Positions 36,779 through 45,628 of a DNA stretch of 64,000 nt are shown piece by piece. The DNA is taken from positions 19,600 through 83,599 of the forward strand of contig CAWFMV010000006.1 in the NCBI GenBank assembly GCA_963817015.1. The letters run 5' to 3'. The notes under the pieces are model-generated. The model was given only the letters and a program-made list of their open reading frames with translations, was not told the origin of the DNA and did no database searches. Source of the DNA: VAZQ01 sp963817015 (GTDB lineage Bacteria; Pseudomonadota; Alphaproteobacteria; Rhizobiales; Xanthobacteraceae). A program made the position numbers and the translations under genes. Position 1 is the stretch's first letter. Every line of letters starts with the position of its first letter.

Positions 36779-37798
36779 ATGGACCAAGACCGCCGGGAAT
36801 TCCTCAAGACCACGAGCCTGGCTGGCGCCGCCGCCGCCATGACCGGCGCGGCCACGCTGACTGTCACGCCCGCGCAGGCGCAGACCCAGATGCCGACGCA
36901 GGCGATGGCGCGCGGGCTGACGCTTGCAACGCTGCGGCGCGCGGATGGCGGCTACGGGCTCGGGCTGCGGACCGAACGCGGCATTCTCGACGTGATCGCC
37001 GCGGAGGCCGACTTCCACGAGAACGCTCCGACCACGATCACGCAGGTGCTCAACCGCGAAGGCGACGCCAGCGGGCTGCGCCGGCTTGCTGCCAAGGCAA
37101 GCGCCCAGGCGGCGCGCTATTTCGTGGCCGAGGACAAGGCCCAGTTCGGGCCCTGCGTCACCCATCCGGAGAAGATCGTCTGCGTCGGCCTCAACTACCG
37201 CAAGCATGCGGCCGAGACCGGCAATCCCGTACCCAAAATGCCGATCCTGTTCAACAAGTTCAACAGCGCACTCAACCATCACGGCGGCAGCATCGCGGTG
37301 TCGAAGGAGAAGGCCACGAATTTCGACTACGAGGCCGAGCTCGTGATCGTGATCGGTCGCACCGCGCGCAATGTCAGCGAGGCCGACGCCGCGCAATACA
37401 TCTTCGGCTTCTGCACCGGCAACGACTTCACGGCACGCGACCTGCAGTCGCGCTCGAGCCAGTGGATGCTCGGCAAGGCGCTCGACGGCTCCGGCGTGAT
37501 CGGTCCCTGGCTGATCACCTCAGACCTCGTCGATGGCGACAATCTCGGGATCTCGCTCACCGTCAACGGCCAGAAGCGCCAGTCGTCGAACACCTCCGAC
37601 ATGGTGTTCAACACCAAGCAGCTGGTGAGCTACATCTCCGACTACATGACGCTCAAGCCCGGCGACCTCATCTTTACCGGCACGCCGGAAGGCGTGATCT
37701 CGGGCTATCCGAAGGACAAGCAGGTCTGGCTCAAGGCCGGCGACAAGCTCGTCACCTCGATCGACAAGCTCGGCGACCAGACCCTGACGCTGACGTGA
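36779..37798 (+). CDS. Fumarylacetoacetate-hydrolase-fold protein with Tat signal
   Basis: 339-aa FAH-family protein. The C-terminal FAH domain shows EKIVCVGLNYRKHAAETGN, NFDYEAELVIVIGRTARNVS (metal-binding Glu), FGFCTGNDFTARDLQSRSSQ, KALDGSGVIGPWL and GDLIFTGTPEGVISGY. The first 35 residues are a twin-arginine signal, DRREFLKTTSLAGAAAA, with a likely AQA cleavage site, so the protein should fold in the cytoplasm and then be exported. That is unusual, since most FAH-family hydrolases are cytosolic. ATG 36779 is preceded by GGGAGG. An intrinsic terminator follows. Confidence 0.87.
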   Translation: MDQDRREFLKTTSLAGAAAAMTGAATLTVTPAQAQTQMPTQAMARGLTLATLRRADGGYGLGLRTERGILDVIAAEADFHENAPTTITQVLNREGDASGLRRLAAKASAQAARYFVAEDKAQFGPCVTHPEKIVCVGLNYRKHAAETGNPVPKMPILFNKFNSALNHHGGSIAVSKEKATNFDYEAELVIVIGRTARNVSEADAAQYIFGFCTGNDFTARDLQSRSSQWMLGKALDGSGVIGPWLITSDLVDGDNLGISLTVNGQKRQSSNTSDMVFNTKQLVSYISDYMTLKPGDLIFTGTPEGVISGYPKDKQVWLKAGDKLVTSIDKLGDQTLTLT

Positions 37799-37822
37799 GC
37801 GCAGTGCCTTGACGTAAGCGAC

Positions 37823-37850
37823 GGCCCTCCCGCACGGGAGGGCCGATTTT
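37823..37850 (+). terminator. Rho-independent terminator after the FAH-like gene
   Basis: A perfect nine-base-pair GC stem, GGCCCTCCC and GGGAGGGCC, with a four-base loop, followed by GATTTT. It lies 24 bp after the stop codon. Confidence 0.85.
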
Positions 37851-37910
37851 CAATACACGCTTCGATACCGCGCCCGGACGAGCAGGCAATCGTTCAAGGG
37901 AGAAGAAACA

Positions 37911-38858
37911 ATGTCCTTGCTGATCCGGCGCCGGCTGTTCGTGGCAGGTGGGCTCGCCTCGTTTGCGCTCATTCGCCGCGCCAGCGCAGCGCCGCCCGCG
38001 ACGATCGCTGACGGGAGCGTCATCGGCCGCGGCAAGATGCTGGTCGTGCAGGAGGATGCTTTCGGCCGCATCCTGGCGTTCGACTCGTCAACCTATATCG
38101 AGGGCAACGCCACCACCGTGAGCGACGTGATCGTGATCGGCTCCTATTGCGGCACGCGCGTGCTCGCCCCGATCTTCACGCGCGGCGCGAAGGCGGTGAT
38201 CGCGACCGACGCCGGCATCGGCAAGGATGAGGCCGGCGTCAGCGGGCTCAAGCATGGCGAGACGATCGGCGTGCCGGTCGCCGCCATCGCGGTGCTGTCG
38301 GCGGAAACCTCCAACGGCCGCTCGACGCTGCTGGGCGAGATCAGCCGTGCGAACGCGCAGGCGCGCGCGCTCGGCGTTGCGCCCGGCATGCCGGCCTACG
38401 AAGCTGCTGCGCTGCTTGCCAAGGCGCCCGCCGGCAAGCCGATCCCGACCTCACCCGGCGAGGAGGAGAAGGCGGTGGTGGTCGAGCAGACACCCAAGGG
38501 CCGCATCTGGGCGGCGCCCGGCACCACGGCGATCACCGAGAAAATCCCGAACGACATCGTCTGCAGCGGCGCCAATTCGAGCCGCGTCTCCTCGGACGGC
38601 GTGCTCCGCATGGGCGCCAAGGGCTCGATCGCCAACGACGCGGGCATTGCCAAGAACAACTCCGCGGTCGAGGGCGTCATGATTCTGGGCGAGCGCGGCA
38701 TTCCCTCCGCCGCCGTCTCGACGCTCACGGCGCGGCTTGGTGAAGGCTTGAGCACCTGGAACGACGGCATCATCTCGGTGGTCAATCAGGTCGCCGCCGC
38801 TCGCGGTGTCAAGGTCGGCATGAGCGCGAAAGAGGCAGCGCGCCTGATGCTGGGGTGA
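37911..38858 (+). CDS. Exported protein with internal duplication, unknown function
   Basis: 315-aa protein. It begins with an Arg-rich Tat- or Sec-type signal (RRRLFVAGGLASFALIRRAS). The rest has two related halves: GAKAVIATDAGIGKDEAGVS... to RALGVAPGMPAYEAAALL, and GAKGSIANDAGIAKNNSAVE... to ARGVKVGMSAKEAARLML. Both halves end in a G-V-x-x-GM-x-A-x-EAA-x-L helix, so an internal duplication is clear. I do not recognise the family. AGGGAGAAG precedes ATG 37911. It lies between the Tat-exported FAH protein and a VOC protein on the same strand, but a terminator separates it from the former. Confidence 0.65.
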   Translation: MSLLIRRRLFVAGGLASFALIRRASAAPPATIADGSVIGRGKMLVVQEDAFGRILAFDSSTYIEGNATTVSDVIVIGSYCGTRVLAPIFTRGAKAVIATDAGIGKDEAGVSGLKHGETIGVPVAAIAVLSAETSNGRSTLLGEISRANAQARALGVAPGMPAYEAAALLAKAPAGKPIPTSPGEEEKAVVVEQTPKGRIWAAPGTTAITEKIPNDIVCSGANSSRVSSDGVLRMGAKGSIANDAGIAKNNSAVEGVMILGERGIPSAAVSTLTARLGEGLSTWNDGIISVVNQVAAARGVKVGMSAKEAARLMLG

Positions 38859-38864
38859 GCGGCC

Positions 38865-39242
38865 ATGCAGCTCAAGAAAGTTGCCTTCACCATGTATCCG
38901 GTGACCGATGTGGCGCGGGCGCGGGACTTCTACGAGAACAAGCTCGGGCTCACCATCGGAAGCAATGGCAATCGCGGCGACCGCTGGTGGATCGAGTATG
39001 ACCTGCCGGGCGGCGGCTGCCTGGCGATCACCAACTTCACCGGCGAGCAGCCGAGCGCCGCAGCCGGCGGAACGATCGCCTTCGAGGTCGAGGATCTCGA
39101 TGCTCTGGTCGCGGATCTCAAGTCAAAGGACGTCGCCTTCAAGAGCGGCATCATCGAGAGCCCGGTGTGCCGCATGTCGGTTTGCGTCGACAGCGAAGGC
39201 AACTCGATCCTGTTGCATCAGCTCAAGCCGAAGCCGGCGTAG
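38865..39242 (+). CDS. VOC (glyoxalase/bleomycin-resistance fold) protein
   Basis: 125-aa protein of the vicinal-oxygen-chelate superfamily: first strand KVAFTMYPVTDVARARDFYE, then LGLTIGSNG, WIEYDLPGGGCLAITNF, and the second half EVEDLDALVADLKSKDVAFK with CRMSVCVDSEGNSILLHQLK. The family includes dioxygenases, glyoxalases and resistance proteins; substrate unknown. The start is 6 bp after the previous stop, so the two are likely co-transcribed. Confidence 0.85.
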   Translation: MQLKKVAFTMYPVTDVARARDFYENKLGLTIGSNGNRGDRWWIEYDLPGGGCLAITNFTGEQPSAAAGGTIAFEVEDLDALVADLKSKDVAFKSGIIESPVCRMSVCVDSEGNSILLHQLKPKPA

Positions 39243-39349
39243 GCGAAACCCATCACGTGCGGCGCGCCCAGCGACAAAGCCGATCGCACGCCGCCCGGGC
39301 CGCATGGGCCCGGGCCAGCGCCGCTTAGGCGAACGAGACGCTCAACGGA

Positions 39350-39649
39350 TCAATCGTCATCATCGTCGTCATCATCATCATCGTCGCAGATGACGACCGG
39401 CCCCTTCGGGGTAAAGACGATCTTGCAATCGTCATCATCATCATCATCGTCGTCGTCAGGACCACCGCCAAAGCCGCCACCGGGCCACTTGCGGTGCGGG
39501 CGCCCGTGGGGGGGCTGGTGCTTGCCGGACGAATTGCCGGCGCCTTGGTTGCCATGGCCGTGCCCCTTCGCGACGGCTTCGGACGGGATCGTCAGCGAAG
39601 CCGCTGCGAGGATCGGCAGCGCCAGCAGCGCTTTCGGGATGCTAAACAT
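39350..39649 (-). CDS. Secreted poly-aspartate protein
   Basis: 99-aa protein. It has a Sec signal (LALPILAAASLTIPSEAVA), then a His/Gly/Asn-rich segment (KGHGHGNQGAGNSSGKHQPP), a Gly-rich stretch, a run of ten Asp, a short CKIVFTPKGPVVIC core flanked by two Cys, and a final run of eleven Asp to the stop. The Asp runs come from GAT/GAC triplet repeats near 39,353-39,388 and 39,430-39,460. The two Cys may form a disulfide hairpin presenting two acidic tails, which would favour calcium or other cation binding. GGAG precedes ATG 39649. Function unknown. Confidence 0.7.
   Translation of the reverse strand: MFSIPKALLALPILAAASLTIPSEAVAKGHGHGNQGAGNSSGKHQPPHGRPHRKWPGGGFGGGPDDDDDDDDDDCKIVFTPKGPVVICDDDDDDDDDDD
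39353..39460. repeat. Two ATC/GAT trinucleotide microsatellites
   Basis: Two tracts of ATC/GTC triplets (about 39,353-39,388 and 39,430-39,460) encode the poly-Asp runs of the secreted protein on the minus strand. They differ only in GAT versus GAC choice and are candidates for in-frame slippage. Confidence 0.85.
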
Positions 39650-39840
39650 CGCGTGCTACTCCAGGGTTTGTTGCAAGAGCTTGAGTGCTCTGTCGTGGCC
39701 GGACCCTAGAGAGCGCTATGTCCTCGCGATGTGATGATGGTCACCCAAATGCGCTTTACTCGGGCGAATACGCCCGAGGCGTTAAGCATGACGGGAAGGC
39801 CGTCCACAGCAAATAAGCTGAAGCGAATGAGCCGAGCCCG

Positions 39841-40242
39841 CTATTCGACTTGCTCGGACGCCGGCTTGCCCTTGTCGAAGATCCTCATCTCGATATAGCG
39901 CGCGGGCTTGTCGGTGAGATTCTGCTGGCGGTGAACGGTTCCGCGCGGAACGTAGTTGCTGTCGCCGGCCTTCAGCACCTGCGGCGGCTGGCCCTTGACG
40001 GTGAACGTGACTTCGCCCTCCTGCACCGCCGTCCATTGATCGCCAGGATGGCGGTGAAACTGGTTGCCTGCGCCTGGCGGCATGGTCACGGACTGCATCC
40101 CCACCTCGCGCGCCGGATCCTTCTCAAGCGGTGTCGCAAAATAGCGATTGTTCTGGAACGGCGGCGTGGTCGCCTGTGACCAGGCCGCCGTCGCGGCGAT
40201 GGCGGTTACCAACAGCACTGATGGAATTATCACCCTATTCAT
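39841..40242 (-). CDS. Exported cupin-domain protein
   Basis: 133-aa protein: a signal peptide (IIPSVLLVTAIAATAAWSQ) then one cupin barrel, with motif 1 GNQFHRHPGDQWTAVQEGEV and motif 2 GDSNYVPRGTVHRQQNLTD. The His residues suggest a metal site. AGGGGAGG lies before the tandem ATG ATG; the second (40242) has better spacing. Role unknown; periplasmic. Confidence 0.8.
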   Translation of the reverse strand: MNRVIIPSVLLVTAIAATAAWSQATTPPFQNNRYFATPLEKDPAREVGMQSVTMPPGAGNQFHRHPGDQWTAVQEGEVTFTVKGQPPQVLKAGDSNYVPRGTVHRQQNLTDKPARYIEMRIFDKGKPASEQVE

Positions 40243-40335
40243 CATTTCCTCCCCTTGCGACGTGTTCGAGCACACTTCGTTATTCGACGAAGCCTACCTC
40301 GTTTGCGCCAGGGACGGAAAGGGTGGTTTATCCGC

Positions 40336-40477
40336 GTCATGGCAGGGCTTGTCCCGGCCCGCCACGTCTTGCTTGCTGCAATCAAGAAAAGAAAGACGTG
40401 GATGCCTGCGACATCAGCGCGTTCACGCGCATCTTCGACGCGCTATGCGCGGGCATGACGAATCAAACGTTGAGCGC
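40336..40477. repeat. Dispersed inverted repeat of the CCACGTCTT/AAGACGTGG family, copy 2
   Basis: A diverged, longer copy of the element at 28.1 kb. It shares GTCATGGC at the left end, the CCACGTCTT and AAGACGTGGATG arms, GGGCATGACGAA and the right flank AAACGTTGAGCGC. It carries an extra 30-odd bases around 40,415-40,447 in the right arm. Confidence 0.75.
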
Positions 40478-40539
40478 CTTTGGCAGACGAAAGTCCGCGT
40501 CATTTCTGAGCGGCAACGCGATCAATCGCAATGCCGCGC

Positions 40540-40929
40540 TCAATTGTCGTCGTCGGGGTCGATGACCGTTCCGTCGGCCTTGGTCACGTCAATGAGCCAT
40601 CCGCCCGGTTGCCCGCCCTTCAAAGGGTGCGCCCGCAAGGTCACCTGTTCGCCGGGCTGCAACGCTCTTGACTCAATGCCGGCGCGTCCCAGCACGACCG
40701 ACGCTTCGGTCTCTATCCTCCACTCGACAGCAGGCCCAGTCGCCCCTGGCACCATGATTCGGATGTAGGCATGCGGGTTGGTGTATGTGAAATGCGTCAC
40801 GGTCCCGGTCAGCGTGACTTCTTTATCCTTGGCGAACATCACGGTCGAGTGGTGAGCCAGCGCCGGCAGCGCAGCGGCCCCCAGAAGGCCAATGGCAGCA
40901 ACGGTTCGTGTCGCGAAGCGGTTGATCAT
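40540..40929 (-). CDS. DUF6152 family exported protein
   Basis: 129-aa secreted protein. The signal peptide (VAAIGLLGAAALPALA) gives a mature start HHSTVMFAKDKEVTLTGTVT, followed by FTYTNPHAYIRI, EWRIETEASVVLGRAGI, GEQVTLRAHPLKGGQPGGW and an acidic tail DPDDDN. The HHS start and NPHA motif are hallmarks of DUF6152, an OB-like beta protein of unknown function. GGGAAAG precedes ATG 40929. Confidence 0.8.
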   Translation of the reverse strand: MINRFATRTVAAIGLLGAAALPALAHHSTVMFAKDKEVTLTGTVTHFTYTNPHAYIRIMVPGATGPAVEWRIETEASVVLGRAGIESRALQPGEQVTLRAHPLKGGQPGGWLIDVTKADGTVIDPDDDN

Positions 40930-41169
40930 TAATCTTTCCCGTGATTGTGGACCGAGCGTAACGCTGCTGCGGAACAGCGCGCCCGCTGCGCATATGGGTA
41001 AGCAGCGGGCCTTCGCTATCGGACCATCTGTCGCACAACCTGCGGGCGCAACGGGACGGCGTCGGGAACTAAATATCCAATGAACGATCACGACCGCGAA
41101 CGTCGGTCGCGGGCTTGCAATGCCCAGATGGTGGGCTTCGCTTTCGCTCAGCCCACCCTATGCGTCGCC

Positions 41170-42024
41170 TCACCCTGCCCGCGCGACTTTCTTCTCCGCC
41201 GCCTTGAACACCTCGTCGCGGCACCAGGTCGCGAGCTCGCTGCCGGTCGCAAACCAGACGCCGCCCGCATCTTTCATGTGGCGGATGATGGTGCGCAACG
41301 CCTTGGCGCGGCCCGGCCGTCCCGAGATATAGGGATGAAACTGGAACGGGCAGTAAGCCGGCCGGTGCGGCGACTCCTCGTGGAATTCGTCGAACATTCC
41401 CTTCCACACGATGAGCGCATTCTCCGGATTGCCGGCATCGTTGTTGGAATGCTGATAGGTGCGGCCGTCACCGAACGGCTGTCGCGGCAGCTCGACCAGC
41501 ACTTTGCCACCCAACTCCCACAGGAACGGCAGATCGTGGGAGAACGAATTGCTGTTCCAGAGAAAGCCGTGCTCCATGAGCAGCTCGATGCTGTTCGGGC
41601 TCTGCGTGCATGAGCGCCAGCCGATCGGCCGATTGCCGGCGCGCTGGCGGATCATGTCGGCGGTCCTGCGCATCACCTCGTCTTCCTGATCACGCGTGAG
41701 ATCGCGCGCGACCTCGTGGTGGTAGCCGTGACCAGCGACCTCGTGACCACCGGCGACGATCGCCTTCACGGCTTCCGGAAAGCGCTCGGCAATGCCGCCG
41801 CAGGTGAGGAACGTCGCCTTGACGCCTTCCTGCTCGAGAATGCGCAGAATGCGCCACACGCCAGTGTGCGGCCCGTACTCGCACTGGGTGTATTCCTCGT
41901 GGTCCATCAGGCCATTCGGCAGCGGGCGCACATCCTCGCCGCCCTGGAAGTCGAAGGTCAGCGTCACCGCGACCCGATTGTTATTGGGCCAAAAGAGCTT
42001 ATCCGAATGGTATTCCCTCAACAT
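41170..42024 (-). CDS. Polysaccharide deacetylase / PuuE-like amidohydrolase
   Basis: 284-aa NodB-homology protein without a signal peptide. Metal-site motifs are TLTFDFQGGED (Asp) and AGHGYHHEVARD (H-x3-H type). It also has GVKATFLTCGGIAERFPEAV, WRSCTQSPNSIELLMEHGFL, LVELPRQPFGDGRTYQHSNN and QFHPYISGRPGRAKAL. Cytosolic members of this subgroup include allantoinase PuuE and peptidoglycan or small-amide deacetylases. GGGAGGAA precedes ATG 42024; the longer open frame upstream lacks homology. Confidence 0.85.
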   Translation of the reverse strand: MLREYHSDKLFWPNNNRVAVTLTFDFQGGEDVRPLPNGLMDHEEYTQCEYGPHTGVWRILRILEQEGVKATFLTCGGIAERFPEAVKAIVAGGHEVAGHGYHHEVARDLTRDQEDEVMRRTADMIRQRAGNRPIGWRSCTQSPNSIELLMEHGFLWNSNSFSHDLPFLWELGGKVLVELPRQPFGDGRTYQHSNNDAGNPENALIVWKGMFDEFHEESPHRPAYCPFQFHPYISGRPGRAKALRTIIRHMKDAGGVWFATGSELATWCRDEVFKAAEKKVARAG

Positions 42025-42175
42025 GCATTCCTCCCTGCGGTTACCGGCAAGATGCTTGTTTCCCGACACCATGGCAACAGGCACCACCCCGAAACTACTT
42101 GGAAACCATGTCGCATCAGGGTCGGGTAACATTCCCCCGCTAGGGTCACCGTCCAGGTGAGGACGTGCCTTCCCT

Positions 42176-43564
42176 ATGACCGCTCTTGATCTCGCCGAGA
42201 ACGGCAAGGTGCCGTCGCAGGCCGACGCGCTGGCGCGTTGGTCACGCGCGCTGTCGGTTTTGCTTTTTCTCTCGAGCATCGCGGCCCTGATCATTCAGCT
42301 CGGCTGGCAGGCCGCGCTGGCGCACCGCTTTGGCGGCAATGCCGAGCTGATGATGATTCTGTCTGTTGCGCTCGGGCTTGGTGCCGGTGGCCTCATCGGC
42401 GGCCTGCTCGCGCCAACATTCTCGCCCCGTTCACCGTTGCTCGTGCTGGCAGCTATTGCCGCTATGAACGGCGCGTGCGCGTATGTTTGGCCGATCCCGA
42501 ACGATGGCGCCGCGCCAATGCTCGCTGTAGCACCAGTGCTGGCGAGCGCACTGCTCACAGGCGCGACGTTACCGGCTACGCTCGGGCCGCTCATCCGCCG
42601 CATCGGCAGCGCCGGTAGCGCGTTCGGCGATTGCCTGTTCGCGGTCATGCTTGGCGCCGCCGTTGCGTGCCTTGCCAGCGTGTCGGTGTTGCAACCGTTC
42701 TTCGGCGATTGGGCGACGCCAGGTGTTGCCATCGCACTCAATGCCGCGGTCGTCATCGGTGCGCTTGTGGCGCACTGCCGCTCTGCAATCTTCATCGACG
42801 CGACCTTGCCGCAACGTCCGCCGCTCATCTCACTACGTCGCGTCCTGCTACTTGCCGCTATCGCGGGCGCCTTGGCGATGTCGTATGTGGTGTTCTTTGC
42901 GCGCGCGGTGACCTACGCGACAGCACCGAGCCAGCCCGCTTTCGTCGCGACGCTCGCCGCCTTCCTGCTCGGGCTCGCGGCGGGCGCTCGTCGCGCCGGA
43001 CGGCATTGCGCACTATTCTCTGCCGAGGAGCTGATGCGGCGTGCTGCGCGCAGCGCCATGGCCGTCAATCTGATCGGGCTTGCGGCGCTGCCGCTCATCC
43101 AGCAGCTCGCCTGGCTCGATGGCGCGGTCATCGTTCTTGTCATGTTGTTGTGTGTGCTGATCGCGCGAGCCTGCGGCGCGCTCCTGCCCTACCTGGCCGA
43201 GCTCGCCATCACGACTGACACGGCCCCTGGCTGGCGTAGCGCGCTGCTGTGCGTTGCATATGTCGCAGGCGCGGCCGCCGGCGCCTGCGTGACCGGCCAA
43301 GTGCTCATGGAGCAATTTGGCTTCGCCGCTATCGGTGCCGGCCTGGTCATTGCCGGTGTCCTCTACACGCTCCTTCTGGTCGCGCTGCTCGATCTGCCAC
43401 GCTGGCAGAAGGTCGTGCGCGGCATGACCGCGGCCACGGTCGCCGTCCTTGCGTTGGCATTGCTGCCAAGCTGGTCGGCGAACGTGGTCGAGAAAATTCA
43501 GGCAAGGGCCGCCGCCGACGCCAAGCCCGCGATCGACCTCCAGCACGACCGCAGCCGCAGCTAG
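42176..43564 (+). CDS. Membrane protein resembling the TM domain of spermidine-synthase fusions
   Basis: 462-aa protein with about 12 hydrophobic helices. The first repeat, LSSIAALIIQLGWQAALAHRF followed by LSVALGLGAGGLIGGLLA, resembles the N-terminal membrane part of fused MFS/spermidine-synthase proteins, in which WQ-x-x-L and GLGxGGxxG are typical. No methyltransferase or spermidine-synthase domain follows; the C-terminus is short and charged. So it may be an orphan transport-like domain. Function unknown. Confidence 0.7.
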   Translation: MTALDLAENGKVPSQADALARWSRALSVLLFLSSIAALIIQLGWQAALAHRFGGNAELMMILSVALGLGAGGLIGGLLAPTFSPRSPLLVLAAIAAMNGACAYVWPIPNDGAAPMLAVAPVLASALLTGATLPATLGPLIRRIGSAGSAFGDCLFAVMLGAAVACLASVSVLQPFFGDWATPGVAIALNAAVVIGALVAHCRSAIFIDATLPQRPPLISLRRVLLLAAIAGALAMSYVVFFARAVTYATAPSQPAFVATLAAFLLGLAAGARRAGRHCALFSAEELMRRAARSAMAVNLIGLAALPLIQQLAWLDGAVIVLVMLLCVLIARACGALLPYLAELAITTDTAPGWRSALLCVAYVAGAAAGACVTGQVLMEQFGFAAIGAGLVIAGVLYTLLLVALLDLPRWQKVVRGMTAATVAVLALALLPSWSANVVEKIQARAAADAKPAIDLQHDRSRS

Positions 43565-43728
43565 AGTAGTCCCTTCACGGAATAGGGGCGGTCCCGGCCA
43601 ACAGGCCACAAACGCCTGCAAGCATAAACCCGCCATAACCATGCTGCTCTCGCCATGGATTGGCGCGGGCTTTGCGCGTATTGCTAGGGCCACCACAGGG
43701 GGCGCCGGAAGCCGGCGAGGAGGCGATC

Positions 43729-45565
43729 ATGGCACGCCAGAAGAAGAACGGAGCAAGCAAGAAGAAGAACGAAGCCTCCGGCAAGCGCATCCTGCGCTCG
43801 CGCTACTGGTTCGACCATCCGGACGATCCGGAGGCGACCGCGCTCTACTTCGAGCGCTACCTGAACTTCGGCTTCACCCGGACGGAGATCACGTCCGGGC
43901 GACCGATCATCGGCATCGCGCAGTCAGGCTCCGACCTCTCCCCTTGCAACCGCCATCACCTGCAGCTTGCCGAGCGCGTGCGCGACGGCATCCGCGATGC
44001 CGGCGGCATCGCGATCGAATTTCCGATGCATCCGATCCAGGAGACCGGCAAGCGGCCGACCGCCGCGCTCGACCGCAATCTTGCTTATCTGAGCTTGGTC
44101 GAAGTGCTGTACGGCTATCCGCTCGACGGCGTCGTGCTGACCACCGGCTGCGACAAGACCACGCCGGCCGCCATCATGGCGGCCGCGACCGTGAACATTC
44201 CGGCGATCGTGCTCTCGGGCGGCCCGATGTTGAACGGCTGGTGGAAGGGCAACCGCGCCGGCTCCGGCACCATCAAGTGGGCCTCCGGCAAGCTCTACAA
44301 GGCCGGCGAAGATCGACTACGACGAGTATCTCGACTCGGTCGCGGCCGCCGCGCCATCGATCGGCCATTGCAACACGATGGGCACCGCCTCGACCATGAA
44401 CGCGCTCGCCGAGGCGCTCGGCCTGTCACTGCCGGGCTGCGCCTCGATCCCGGCGCCCTATCGCGAGCGCGGGCAGATCGCCTACGAGACCGGCCGGCGC
44501 GCGGTCGAGATCGTCCACGAGGATATCAAGCCGTCCGACATTCTGACCCGCGAGGCGTTCGAGAACGCCATCGTGGTCTGCAGCGCCATCGGCGGCTCGA
44601 CCAACGCGCCGGTCCATCTCAACGCGATCGCACGCCACGCCGGCGTCAAGCTCGCGATCGAGGACTGGGAGACGGTCGGCTATGACGTGCCGCTGATCGT
44701 CAACATGCAGCCGGCCGGCCAATATCTCGGCGAGGAATATCACCGCGCCGGCGGGCTGCCGGCGGTGCTCAGTGAGCTCATCAAGGCCAAGCGCATCCAC
44801 GGCAATGCCAAGACCATCAGCGGCAAGAGCATTGCGGAGAACACAAGCGGCGCCACCATCAAGGATGAGGACGTGATCTATCCCTACACGAAGCCGCTCA
44901 AGGAGAAGGCCGGCTTCAAGGTGCTGCATGGCAACCTGTTCGATTCCGCCATCATGAAAATCAGCGTGATCGCGGACGAGTTCCGCCAGCGCTACCTCTC
45001 TGATCCCAAGGACCCCGATGCCTTCGAGGGACGCGCGGTGGTGTTCGACGGGCCGGAGGACTACCACAAGCGCATCGACGACCCTTCGCTCAAGATCGAT
45101 GAGCGCACCATGCTGTTCATCCGCGGCGTCGGACCGATCGGCTATCCGGGCTCCTCGGAAGTGGTCAACATGCAGCCGCCCGCTGCGCTGCTCAAGAAAG
45201 GCATTACCTCGCTGCCGTGCATCGGCGACGGACGGCAGTCGGGCACATCGGGCTCGCCTTCGATCCTGAACGCGACGCCGGAGGCGGCGGCGGGTGGCGG
45301 GCTTGCGCTGCTCCAGACCGGCGACCGCGTGCGCATCGATCTGCGCAATGGTACCGCCAACATTTTGATCTCTCCCGAGGAGCTGGCCGAGCGGCGTGCC
45401 GCGTTGCAGAAGCGCGGCGGCTATCCCTATCCCGAGAGCCAGACCCCCTGGCAGGAGATCCAGCGCGACATCGTCGACCAGCTCGCCGACGGTATGGTGC
45501 TCAAGCCGGCGGTCAAGTACCAGCGGGTTGCGCAAAAGGCCGGCGTGCCACGGAACAGCCATTGA
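43729..45565 (+). CDS. IlvD/Edd-family sugar-acid dehydratase, one frameshift
   Basis: About 612-aa Fe-S dehydratase of the arabonate/xylonate type, converting aldonates to 2-keto-3-deoxy acids. Three cluster-type Cys motifs are present: QSGSDLSPCNRHHLQLA, TTGCDKTTPAAIMAAA and SIGHCNTMGTASTMNALAEA. Late blocks are NLFDSAIMKISVI, RGVGPIGYPGSSEVVNMQPP and GDGRQSGTSGSPSILNATPE. The frame shifts near 44,310; removing one base gives GEIDYDEYLDSVAAAAPSIG. GAGGAGG precedes ATG 43729, and the N-terminus has a Lys-rich extension. Alternative: true dihydroxy-acid dehydratase, less likely given length and the GHCNTMGTAST form. Confidence 0.87.
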
Positions 45566-45628
45566 CGCGAAACAGTTATTAATGCCACGCGTGTCGAAGC
45601 AGCACCTGATACGAAGAGAATACCTAGC

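Noticed and set aside
35860..37812. 650-codon plus-strand frame spanning the monooxygenase and FAH-like genes
   Set aside because: It crosses two genes in different frames and its translation has no family features.
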